Shown here piece by piece: positions 27,382 to 34,844 of a stretch of 64,000 nt of DNA. The DNA is from Streptomyces sp. NBS 14/10 (GTDB lineage Bacteria; Actinomycetota; Actinomycetes; Streptomycetales; Streptomycetaceae): NCBI RefSeq assembly GCF_002224125.1, contig NZ_NCSM01000005.1, positions 186,001 through 250,000 of the forward strand. Reading direction: 5' to 3'. Positions within the stretch are counted from its first letter, which is position 1; every line of letters starts with the position of its first letter. Position numbers and translations under genes: made by a program. Below the pieces are notes generated by a model. It had not been told where the DNA came from. It worked only from the letters and a program-made list of their open reading frames with translations, and did not search any database.

Positions 27382-27505
27382 GCCGCCGGCCGGGTCCGGC
27401 GAGCCGATGACGGGGCGTAAGCCGTCTTCCCCCGCCGACCACCCCCGCGTAGCGTGACGTGGACATGCCTGGATGGGGCGTCAAGGGGAGGAGTCGCGAG
27501 TCGCG

Positions 27506-29290
27506 ATGGAGAACGGCAGCAGGACACGGCGTCAGTTCCTGGCCACGGCGGGAACCACCGGCGGCGCCCTCGCACTGGGCACCACGATGGCCCACCCCGC
27601 CTCGGCCGCGCCCAAGACGGCCCGTACCGTCGCCGTGCTCGGCGGCGGCGTCTCGGGGCTGAGCGCCGCGCAGGAGCTGGCCGAGCGGGGGTTCTCGGTC
27701 ACGGTGTACGAGCGCAACCGCATCCTCGGCGGCAAGGCCCGCAGCATGGACGTCCCCGGCACCGGAAGCGGTGGGCGCAGGGCCTTACCCGGCGAGCACG
27801 GCTTCCGCTTCTTCCCGGGTTTCTACCGGAATCTTCCCGACACCCTGCGCCGGATCCCCTTCCCCGGCAACGCCGGCGGCTGCCGGGACAACCTGGTCGC
27901 CGCGACCGAGGAGTTGTTCGCCCGCAACGGCGGCACCCCGGATCTGCGGCTGCCGTTCCGCACCCTGACCGCACCGCCCGATCCGAGCTCCCTCACCCCC
28001 GACGCGTTGCTGCAACTCCTCATCGGTTTCCTGGACACCGCGCTCGGCCTGCCCGCCACCGAGACCGCGTACTTCGCAAGCCGCGTCCTGGTCCAGCTGA
28101 CCAGCTGCGATCTGCGCCGCGAGGGGCAGTGGGAGCGGGTGCCGTGGTGGGACTTCGTCAAGGCCGAGAAGATGTCGCACGACTACCAGCGGCTGCTGGC
28201 CGTCGGCATCACCCGTAACATCGTCGCCACCAAGGCAGAGGAGGCCAGCACCCGCACCGTCGCCCGCGTCCTCCAGGCGTTCGTGTACAACGTCCTCGCG
28301 CGGGGCCACGACGGGGAGCCGGACCGAGTGCTGAACGCACCGACCAGCGAGGCGTGGATCGATCCGTGGGAGACACATCTGCGCTCGCTGGGTGTGCGGT
28401 TCGAGCTCGGCGCCGAGGTGACGGAGCTGAGTTACGAGGGCGGGCGGATCACCGGGGCGCGTCTGAAGGACCCGGACACCGGCGCCACCCGCACCGCCAC
28501 CGCCGACCACTACCTCAGCGCGCTGCCCGTCGAACACGCCCGCACCACCTGGGGAGCGTCGCTGCGGGCCGCCGATCCGCAGCTCGCCCGCTGCGACAAG
28601 CTGCGCACGGACTGGATGGTCGGCGTCCAGTTCTATCTGCGCACCCCCACCCCGATCCTGAACGGGCATGTGGACTGCGTGGACTCGCCCTGGTCGATCA
28701 CCGCCATCGGGCAGGCGCAGTTCTGGAAGGGGCGCGACTTCCCCGCCGACTACGGGGACGGGCAGGTCACCGACTGCCTGTCCACCATCGTCTCCGAATG
28801 GGACAAGCCCGGCATCCTGTACGGGAAGACCGCCAAGCAGTGCACCCGTGAGGAGGTCGTCCGCGAGATCTGGGCGCAGCTGAAGGACAGCCTGCACGAC
28901 ACCGGACGGACGGTGCTGCGCGATGCGGATGTGCATGCGTGGTTCATGGACCCGGCCGTCGAAGGGCTCGGCGGACCCTCGCCCAGCAACCGTGAACAAC
29001 TCCTGATCCACCCGGCCGGCACCTGGTACAACCGCCCCAGCGCGGCCACCGCCGTGCCCAATCTCTTCCTCGCCGGGGACTATGTGGCCACCGACATGGA
29101 CCTGGCCACGATGGAGGGTGCCAACGAGTCGGCCCGCCGGGCCGTCAACGCGCTCCTGGACGCCGAGGGCTCGAGCGCCCCGCGCTGCGCCATCTGGACG
29201 CTGTACCAGCCGCCTGAGCTGGAGCCGCTGCGCCGCGTCGACGAGACCCGCTACCGGCTGGGGCTGCCCAACGCGTTCGACCTCGGCTGA
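27506..29290 (+). CDS. Tat-exported FAD-dependent amine-oxidase/phytoene-desaturase-like oxidoreductase
   Basis: A 594-residue flavoprotein. The N-terminus carries a twin-arginine signal (SRTRRQFLATAG, with a hydrophobic stretch ending near PASAAP), so it is folded with FAD before export. The FAD motif is VAVLGGGVSGLSAAQELAERGFSVTVYE, followed by GGKARSMD as in carotenoid desaturases and hydroxysqualene dehydroxylases. The C-terminal FAD contact is NLFLAGDYVATDMDLATMEGANESARRAVNA. ATG 27506 lies 13 bp after GGGGAGGAG. No carotenoid or hopanoid genes are adjacent, so the substrate is unknown. Confidence 0.85.
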   Translation: MENGSRTRRQFLATAGTTGGALALGTTMAHPASAAPKTARTVAVLGGGVSGLSAAQELAERGFSVTVYERNRILGGKARSMDVPGTGSGGRRALPGEHGFRFFPGFYRNLPDTLRRIPFPGNAGGCRDNLVAATEELFARNGGTPDLRLPFRTLTAPPDPSSLTPDALLQLLIGFLDTALGLPATETAYFASRVLVQLTSCDLRREGQWERVPWWDFVKAEKMSHDYQRLLAVGITRNIVATKAEEASTRTVARVLQAFVYNVLARGHDGEPDRVLNAPTSEAWIDPWETHLRSLGVRFELGAEVTELSYEGGRITGARLKDPDTGATRTATADHYLSALPVEHARTTWGASLRAADPQLARCDKLRTDWMVGVQFYLRTPTPILNGHVDCVDSPWSITAIGQAQFWKGRDFPADYGDGQVTDCLSTIVSEWDKPGILYGKTAKQCTREEVVREIWAQLKDSLHDTGRTVLRDADVHAWFMDPAVEGLGGPSPSNREQLLIHPAGTWYNRPSAATAVPNLFLAGDYVATDMDLATMEGANESARRAVNALLDAEGSSAPRCAIWTLYQPPELEPLRRVDETRYRLGLPNAFDLG

Positions 29291-29306
29291 CACGCAACGG
29301 TGTTGT

Positions 29307-29684
29307 TCAGATCCGCCAGGAGCGGATGCGGCCCGCCGCGTCGTAGACGTCGGCCTTGCTGGACAGGATGTCGCGGACCAGGTCGATCAGCGCGCCGTAC
29401 GGCGGATCGATGCCCTCGCCCGAGGCGTGCATATAGGCGACGGCCGTGGCGCTGGCGAATCGCGCGTTGCTCGCCGGGAGCGGCCTGAGCAGCGCGATGG
29501 TGTGCAGCAGCGCCGCGGCGCGCCACGCGGGGTCCGGGTCGACGCCCAGACGTGGCGGGTCGACGCGATGCCGGGCCACGGCGGCGACCAGTCCCGAGAA
29601 GTCGGAGATGGAGGGTTGTTCCGGCATGACCTCCTCATGACGCTGCAGCAGCCAGGGGACGTCGATATGCAGTAGCGGGGCCAT
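29307..29684 (-). CDS. Fic/Doc-like toxin with degenerate Fic motif
   Basis: A 125-residue protein of the family annotated in Streptomyces as Fic-type toxin component. The Doc-like core LLHTIALLRPLPASNARFASATAVAYMH aligns with the Fic motif His-x-Phe-x-x-Ala-Asn-Lys-Arg as R-P-L-P-A-S-N-A-R: Asn and final Arg are kept, but the catalytic His is replaced. Doc proteins modify EF-Tu; without His the activity is uncertain. It is the second gene of an operon, starting 2 bp after the antitoxin stop, the normal Phd-Doc order. Confidence 0.78.
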   Translation of the reverse strand: MAPLLHIDVPWLLQRHEEVMPEQPSISDFSGLVAAVARHRVDPPRLGVDPDPAWRAAALLHTIALLRPLPASNARFASATAVAYMHASGEGIDPPYGALIDLVRDILSSKADVYDAAGRIRSWRI

Positions 29685-29686
29685 GG

Positions 29687-29932
29687 TCAGGCGGCCTGTC
29701 CCGGGTCGTGGGGGCGGTGTTCATCATCCGGGAACGCATCGGCGAACGCCTGCGCGTTGTCCGCGAAGAAGCGCCGGAAGACCTCCGCGCCTTCCTGCAG
29801 CGCGCGGTGGCGGGCGATGTCGGCGACGGTCGCCTCCCGGACGAGGGCCTTCATCGTGGTGCCACGCTCCTTGGCGATCTGGCGGAGGTCCTCAAGTTCC
29901 CGATCGCTGAATTCCACATTGAGAGCTGACAT
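29687..29932 (-). CDS. Ribbon-helix-helix antitoxin partner of the Fic-like toxin
   Basis: An 81-residue protein starting MSALNVEFSDRELEDLRQIAKERG. The beginning fits a ribbon-helix-helix fold (short strand ALNVEF, then two helices), and the C-terminal half FRRFFADNAQAFADAFPDDE is acidic/aromatic, as expected for a toxin-binding tail that is disordered when free. A much longer open frame on this strand reads back through the aldo/keto reductase gene and is not the gene. Two near-identical palindromes lie upstream, which fits autorepression by a dimeric antitoxin. Confidence 0.8.
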   Translation of the reverse strand: MSALNVEFSDRELEDLRQIAKERGTTMKALVREATVADIARHRALQEGAEVFRRFFADNAQAFADAFPDDEHRPHDPGQAA

Positions 29933-29943
29933 GCTCCACACCC

Positions 29944-29956
29944 TACTTGCCAGGTA
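29944..29956. promoter_or_regulatory. Antitoxin operator 2
   Basis: TACTTGCCAGGTA, arms TACTTG/CAGGTA around one base, is the same architecture as the perfect site at 29999-30011 with one arm mismatch. It lies 11 bp upstream of the antitoxin ATG (29932), where a bound repressor would also block the ribosome site region. Confidence 0.6.
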
Positions 29957-29979
29957 CCTCGACAGCAATCGCCGCAGGT

Positions 29980-30008
29980 CAAATATTGTTTTTGTAGGTA
30001 CTTGACAA
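29980..30008 (-). promoter_or_regulatory. Predicted promoter of the toxin/antitoxin operon
   Basis: On the minus strand TTGTCA (30003-30008) and TATTTG (29980-29985) are separated by 17 bp, in an unusually AT-rich patch. The -35 element lies inside operator 1, which fits repression of RNA polymerase binding. Assigned by eye from consensus only. Confidence 0.5.
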
Positions 30009-30011
30009 GTA
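29999..30011. promoter_or_regulatory. Antitoxin operator 1
   Basis: TACTTGACAAGTA is a perfect inverted repeat (6-bp arms, 1-bp spacer) overlapping the predicted -35 element. Its partner at 29944-29956 is 55 bp away centre to centre, close to five helical turns, so two dimers would lie on the same face of DNA. Confidence 0.65.
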
Positions 30012-30085
30012 TTTCGAGCTCCCGGGCCACCGGCCTTCGAACACCTGCGGGTACGGTGAGCCGCACCACAGGAGAGAGAGGGACC

Positions 30086-31069
30086 ATGGAGCAGCGTGAG
30101 TTCGGCCGGATCGGCAGGAAGGTCTCCGTCGTCGGGCTGGGGACCTGGCAGCTGGGCGCGGACTGGGGCGAGGTCGGCGAGGACGACGCGCTGGCGGTGC
30201 TGGACGCGGCCGTCGAGTCGGGGGTGACCTTCTTCGACACCGCCGATGTGTACGGGGACGGGCGCAGCGAGCAGCTCATCGGGCGCTATCTGCGAAGCCG
30301 CCCGGACGCGCGGATCTTCGTGGCGACCAAGATGGGGCGACGGCTGCCGCAGGTCGCGGAGAACTACACGCTGGACAACTTCCTGGCCTGGACGGACCGT
30401 TCGCGCGCCAACCTCGGGGTGGACACGCTGGATCTGGTGCAGCTGCACTGCCCGCCGTCGTCGGTGCACTCCTCCGACGCCGTCTTCGACGCGCTGGACA
30501 CGCTGGTGGACCGCGGGCGTGTGGCGGCGTACGGGGTGAGCGTGGAGACCTGCGAGGAGGCGCTGGCGGCGATCGAGCACCCGGGGACGGCGAGCGTGCA
30601 GATCATTCTCAATCCGTTCCGGCTCAAGCCGCTGGAGCGGGTGCTGCCCGCGGCCGCCGCGGCCGGGGTGGGGATCATCGCGCGGGTGCCGCTGGCGTCG
30701 GGCCTGCTGTCCGGCCGGTACACCAAGGACACGGTGTTCTCCGAGAACGACCACCGCACGTACAACCGCCACGGCGAGATGTTCGACCAGGGCGAGACCT
30801 TCTCGGGTGTGGACTTCGCGGCGGGTGTCGAGGCGGCGGTTGAGTTCGGGGAGCTGGCGCCCGAGGGGGCGACGCCCGCGCAGAGCGCGCTGCGGTGGGT
30901 CGTCCAGCAGCCGGGGGTGACCTCGGTCATCCCGGGGGCGCGCTCGCCCGAGCAGGCCCGGGCGAACGCCACGGCGGCGGCGCTGCCCGCGCTGGAGCAG
31001 TCCACGCTGGACGCGGTCCGCGAGCTGTACGACCGGCGGATCCGCGCCCAGGTGCACCACCGCTGGTGA
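30086..31069 (+). CDS. Aldo/keto reductase
   Basis: A 327-residue NADPH-dependent oxidoreductase of the AKR family. The catalytic tetrad is visible: Asp and Tyr in FFDTADVYGDGRSE, Lys in VATKMGR and His in LVQLHCPP. The C-terminal NADPH site includes VIPGARSPEQARANATAA. ATG 30086 follows GGAGAGAGAGGG. It resembles oxidoreductases acting on small aldehydes or sugars. It runs toward the GH5 gene with a 10-bp gap between stops and is divergent from the toxin/antitoxin operon. Confidence 0.92.
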   Translation: MEQREFGRIGRKVSVVGLGTWQLGADWGEVGEDDALAVLDAAVESGVTFFDTADVYGDGRSEQLIGRYLRSRPDARIFVATKMGRRLPQVAENYTLDNFLAWTDRSRANLGVDTLDLVQLHCPPSSVHSSDAVFDALDTLVDRGRVAAYGVSVETCEEALAAIEHPGTASVQIILNPFRLKPLERVLPAAAAAGVGIIARVPLASGLLSGRYTKDTVFSENDHRTYNRHGEMFDQGETFSGVDFAAGVEAAVEFGELAPEGATPAQSALRWVVQQPGVTSVIPGARSPEQARANATAAALPALEQSTLDAVRELYDRRIRAQVHHRW

Positions 31070-31079
31070 CGCCGACGGG

Positions 31080-33026
31080 TCAGTTCGGGAAGCCGGCGGC
31101 CTGCGCCCACGCGCTGAGCTCGCGCTGTGCCGCGGCGCGCAGCTCGGCCGAGGGGGCGGCGGTGCCGTCGGCGACCAGCGCGTAGTGGAGGGTTCCGGCC
31201 CCGGGCGGCGCGGAGAGCAGCAGCCGCCTGGCGTCGGTGCCGCCGCTCTCCGCCGCGGTCGCCACGGGGTGGTCGGCGGTGTGCCCGTGCGCGGTGTAGG
31301 CGGGCGGGCCGGTGACGGTGCCCAGGTCGGAGACCACGGTGGTGGTGGCGGGGTCGAAGTCGCGGGGCAGATGCAGTTCGGTGGGGGCCTCGGTGGCGCT
31401 GTTCTGGCGCCACACCAGCATCCCGTAGCGGCCGGAGCCGACCAGCCGTGCCACATTGGGCAGGCTGCTGGGGACGCGGTCCCAGCTCAGGATGGTGGAG
31501 CCGTCGCGCGAGCGGTCCTCGAAGGTGAAGGCGAGGGTACGGCCCGCCACCGCGCTCGGGTAGAGGCGGTCCAGGAGCCGGGCGTCCTGGCGGAGCACGG
31601 CCGCCCCGGTGTCATCGAGCCGTACGGCCGACAGGTCCTCGTCGTTCCAGGCGTCGCCGCCGGTGAGGAGCTTGTCGGGGTTGCCGTTCATCGCCTCGTG
31701 GTGGCGGCCGTTGTACAGGTCCCACTGCCACTGGTTGGCGGACAGCACCGGGCCCGAGGCGGCGGCCTTGCTCCACCAGGTGGCGCCGCTGAGCCGGGAG
31801 TCCAGCGCCTGGTACAGGCCCTTGACCACGGTCGGCGCCTTGTCGGAGGTGAAGCCGGTCAGCGGGTGTCCGTACTCGCTGACGACGGCCGTGGTGCCGA
31901 GCGCCGAGGCGCGGTCGCGCACGGTGGCGAAGTCGGTGGCGTACTGGCCGTCCTGGGCCTTGCCGGGCATGAAGACGCCGGAGATGGCCTTCTGGTCGTA
32001 GAAGTGGGTGTTGAACACATAGCGCGAGTCGATGGCCCCGGCGTCGAGCAGGCCGCCCTCCTGGCGCTGGAAGTCGATGTTGGAGTTCCAGAACAGGTTG
32101 GGCTCGACGAAGGCGGGCTTGTCGGCCCAGCCCGCGGCGTCCATGCGCGCGCGGAACTTCTCATAGAACGGCCACAGCACGTCCTTCTCCCAGGCGCGGC
32201 TGGACTGGCCGCTGTCGTAGCGGCCCGCGTACGGCTCGTTGTACGGGTCGAAGCCGACGACACGGGCGAACTCGTCGGTGGCCAGATGGCCGGCCAGGTA
32301 GGCCATGGTCTTCTCGGCGGTGGTCAGGAAGGCGTCCTGGACCCGGACCGTCCCGGCGGAGGTCTGCAGGGCGCGGTTCTTCCAGAAGTCTCGGGTGGCG
32401 TCCTGGACGGCGGGGTTCTGGGCGATGTTCTGGCCCCAGTGGACGCAGATGCCGCAGGACTCCTTGGGGTAGCCGCCGGCCTTGACGACCCATTCGGGCG
32501 CGCCGTCGCCGGAGTACCAGCTGTCCTTGTCGAACAGGTGGCGGGAGTAGAGGTCCTGGTGGAAGTCGGGGTAGATCCGTATCCCGGCGTCCAGGAAGGC
32601 CCGCATCTGCTCGGTGGCCTTGCGCAGATACTCCTCGTCGACCTTGCCGGGCTCGGGCTCGGCGTGGGCCCAGGACAGCAGGAAGCGGACGGAGTTGGCG
32701 CCGGTGAGGCCGCGCATGGCCTGGGCCGACTTCCGGGCGTCGGCGGCGCTTGCGAAGGGCAGACCGCCGTTCTCCGCCAGCTTGACCTCGCCGGAGACGT
32801 TGAATCCGCGCAGGACGACCTCGCGCCCGTGGCCGTCGGTGAACCGGCCGCCCGCTACGGAGATCCGGTCCGCTGCCGGGCCGTCGGACCAAGGCGGCTC
32901 GGCGGCGGCCGCGGTGCCGCCCGGGGCGGCGACCGCCGCCATCAACAGCAGGGCGGCCGCCCCGAGCAGTCGTATGCGGCCCGTACGAAGACGGACCCTC
33001 ATCCCGTGCGTCACTGTGGTCGCCAT
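31080..33026 (-). CDS. Secreted GH5 glycosidase, endoglycoceramidase-like
   Basis: A 648-residue secreted enzyme. The signal peptide is TGRIRLLGAAALLLMAAVAAP. The catalytic TIM barrel (about residues 55-440) has VRFLLSWAHAEPEPG, the acid/base Glu in VVGFDPYNEPYAG and the nucleophile Glu in TAVVSEYGHPLTG. A C-terminal beta-sandwich of about 150 residues follows, as in endoglycoceramidases (GH5_29 and relatives), which cut the link between glycan and ceramide; other beta-glycosidic targets are possible. Four Cys near ESCGICVHWG may form a disulfide. ATG 33026 is used; ATG 33002 is an alternative start. It lies downstream of the galactan genes on the same strand. Confidence 0.88.
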   Translation of the reverse strand: MATTVTHGMRVRLRTGRIRLLGAAALLLMAAVAAPGGTAAAAEPPWSDGPAADRISVAGGRFTDGHGREVVLRGFNVSGEVKLAENGGLPFASAADARKSAQAMRGLTGANSVRFLLSWAHAEPEPGKVDEEYLRKATEQMRAFLDAGIRIYPDFHQDLYSRHLFDKDSWYSGDGAPEWVVKAGGYPKESCGICVHWGQNIAQNPAVQDATRDFWKNRALQTSAGTVRVQDAFLTTAEKTMAYLAGHLATDEFARVVGFDPYNEPYAGRYDSGQSSRAWEKDVLWPFYEKFRARMDAAGWADKPAFVEPNLFWNSNIDFQRQEGGLLDAGAIDSRYVFNTHFYDQKAISGVFMPGKAQDGQYATDFATVRDRASALGTTAVVSEYGHPLTGFTSDKAPTVVKGLYQALDSRLSGATWWSKAAASGPVLSANQWQWDLYNGRHHEAMNGNPDKLLTGGDAWNDEDLSAVRLDDTGAAVLRQDARLLDRLYPSAVAGRTLAFTFEDRSRDGSTILSWDRVPSSLPNVARLVGSGRYGMLVWRQNSATEAPTELHLPRDFDPATTTVVSDLGTVTGPPAYTAHGHTADHPVATAAESGGTDARRLLLSAPPGAGTLHYALVADGTAAPSAELRAAAQRELSAWAQAAGFPN

Positions 33027-33087
33027 GAACCTACCGTCGGGTAAACATGAGCGTCCGTCAACATATCCGGCACGCGCAGTTCACCGG

Positions 33088-34671
33088 TCAGCGGTGGCCG
33101 AACCAGTCCATCGCGGGCAGGGCCTTGTCGCCGTAGTCGAACAGGGCCTGGTTCTCCCAGGCGTTGCCGGAGCCCGGGTCGGTGGGGTCCCAGCCGCTGC
33201 CCTTGACAGCGGTCCAGGCGGGCTCCCAGTAGACGACACCAAGGCCCCGGCCGCCCGGCACCGCCTCCACCACGTTCATCACATCCCGGAGGTTGGCGGC
33301 CTGTCCGGCGGGGGTGGCGGGGTAGCCGTCGACGAGCTGGTCGGCGGTGGCCACGTTGTTCGCCAGGCCGTCGTCGTTGGCGAGGGTGTGGGCGTAGGCG
33401 GTCTCGGCGACCAGGACCGGCTTGCCGTAGCGGGCCGCCACGTCGTCCAGGTTGGCCTGGAGATCGGACAGCGGGCCGTGCCAGTAGCCGTAGTACGACA
33501 GGGCGATGACGTCGAACGGCACCTTCTGCGCGACCGCCTGGTCGAACCACCACCTCGTGCCCCCGTTGTCCCCGCCCTTGGCCAGGTGCAGCGCGACCTT
33601 GGTGTCGGACGAGACGGCCTTGGCGGCGTTCGCGCCGGAGGTGAGCAGCCCGGCGAGCTGGGAGAAGTTGCTGGTGGAGCCCTCGGGCCAGAGCATGCCG
33701 CCGTTGATCTCATTGCCGATCTGGACCATGTCGGCCGTGGTGCCCTGCGCCTTGAGCGCGCCCAGGACGTCGTACGTGTGGTCGTACACGTCCTGCTTGA
33801 GCCGGCTGTAGTCGTGTCCGGCCCAGGCGGCCGGCTTGGTCTGCTTGCCGGGATCGGCCCAGCTGTCGGAGTAGTGGAAGTCGATCAGCAGCTTCATCCC
33901 CTGGGCCTTGGCGCGCTTGGCCATGGCCAGCACCTTGGCCTTGGTGTTGTAGCCGTCGGCCGGGTTCACCCACACCTTCAGCCGCGCGTAGTTCATACCG
34001 GAGGCGCGCAGAATGGCCAGGGCGTCGCCGCTGGTGCCGTTCGCGGAGCGGTAGGTGGCGCCGAATGCCTCGTTCTTGGCGAGGGTGGACACGTCCCCGC
34101 CCTTGACCGTGAGGCCCGTGCCGCCCTTGGTGAAGGTGAGGTCGTCCAGGTTGGCCCACTCCCCCGCGTGGGCGTCGGAGTTGAGGCTGATGGTGCACTG
34201 GCCACTGGTGACCGTGACCGAGGTGACCAGGCGGATCCACGTGCCGTTCGGGGTCGGCGGCAGATCGGTGCGCTGCTCGGCACCGCCGCAGTCGCGCAGG
34301 GCGAGGTACGCGGCGTTCTGTCCGCCGCTGGAGCGCACCCAGGCGCTGAGCGTGTAGGTGCCGTTCGCGAGGCCGGACAGGTACTGGTAGGTCTGCACCT
34401 TGTACGCCGAGGAGGACCAGTGGGACAGCCGGTAGCCGCCGCTGTGGCCGCCGGTCTCGGTGTAGGACGCGTTGTTGTTGCCGGCGGCGGAGTAGGTGCT
34501 CCAGCCGGACGGGGTGGCGGTGCCGGTGCCGTCGGCCTCGAATCCGGTGTTGGCCAGGGTGCTCGCGGCGTGTGCGGCCGGCGCGGGGAGCGCGGTCAGC
34601 AGCAGCGCGCCGAGGGCGGGGAGCGCGGCGGCGCGCAGCAGAGTGCGGGTGGTGCTCCGTATGTCGTGCAT
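33088..34671 (-). CDS. Secreted GH53 endo-beta-1,4-galactanase with N-terminal carbohydrate-binding module
   Basis: A 527-residue protein beginning MHDIRSTTRTLLRAAALPALGALLL (signal peptide, cleavage near AHAAS). Residues about 36-175 form a jelly-roll module (NTGFEADGT...LDDLTF) like CBM61, which binds beta-1,4-galactan in other GH53 enzymes. The GH53 barrel (about 180-527) has LLIDFHYSDSWADPGKQ, acid/base Glu in MVQIGNEINGGMLWP, nucleophile Glu in VLVAETAYAHT and GVVYWEPAW. It cuts galactan side chains of pectin outside the cell; the products suit the adjacent transporter and GH42. A larger open frame continues upstream through the GH42 gene but is out of its frame. Confidence 0.94.
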   Translation of the reverse strand: MHDIRSTTRTLLRAAALPALGALLLTALPAPAAHAASTLANTGFEADGTGTATPSGWSTYSAAGNNNASYTETGGHSGGYRLSHWSSSAYKVQTYQYLSGLANGTYTLSAWVRSSGGQNAAYLALRDCGGAEQRTDLPPTPNGTWIRLVTSVTVTSGQCTISLNSDAHAGEWANLDDLTFTKGGTGLTVKGGDVSTLAKNEAFGATYRSANGTSGDALAILRASGMNYARLKVWVNPADGYNTKAKVLAMAKRAKAQGMKLLIDFHYSDSWADPGKQTKPAAWAGHDYSRLKQDVYDHTYDVLGALKAQGTTADMVQIGNEINGGMLWPEGSTSNFSQLAGLLTSGANAAKAVSSDTKVALHLAKGGDNGGTRWWFDQAVAQKVPFDVIALSYYGYWHGPLSDLQANLDDVAARYGKPVLVAETAYAHTLANDDGLANNVATADQLVDGYPATPAGQAANLRDVMNVVEAVPGGRGLGVVYWEPAWTAVKGSGWDPTDPGSGNAWENQALFDYGDKALPAMDWFGHR

Positions 34672-34844
34672 CGTCGAGTCCCTTCGACAATGAGCGAGTG
34701 GGGGTATGAGCGTGTCTTGGCGCGCTGCGCGGGCTGGGCTGAGGAGCCGCGCAGCGACGGAGGAGCGAGCAGTGACGAGGGAAGCCCGCGCATTGGAGCG
34801 CGCCGAGACTGAGCGGGGGGAGGGGTTAGCGGAGTTGCGGTCGT
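34672..34844. promoter_or_regulatory. Spacer between GH42 and GH53 genes
   Basis: A 173-bp gap on the minus strand upstream of the galactanase. I see no clear palindrome or consensus promoter. It may carry its own promoter or the galactanase may be read through from GH42. Confidence 0.3.

Noticed and set aside
29933..31456. Long minus-strand extension of the antitoxin frame
   Set aside because: It runs antisense through the aldo/keto reductase gene and has shadow-like composition; the antitoxin is complete from 29932.
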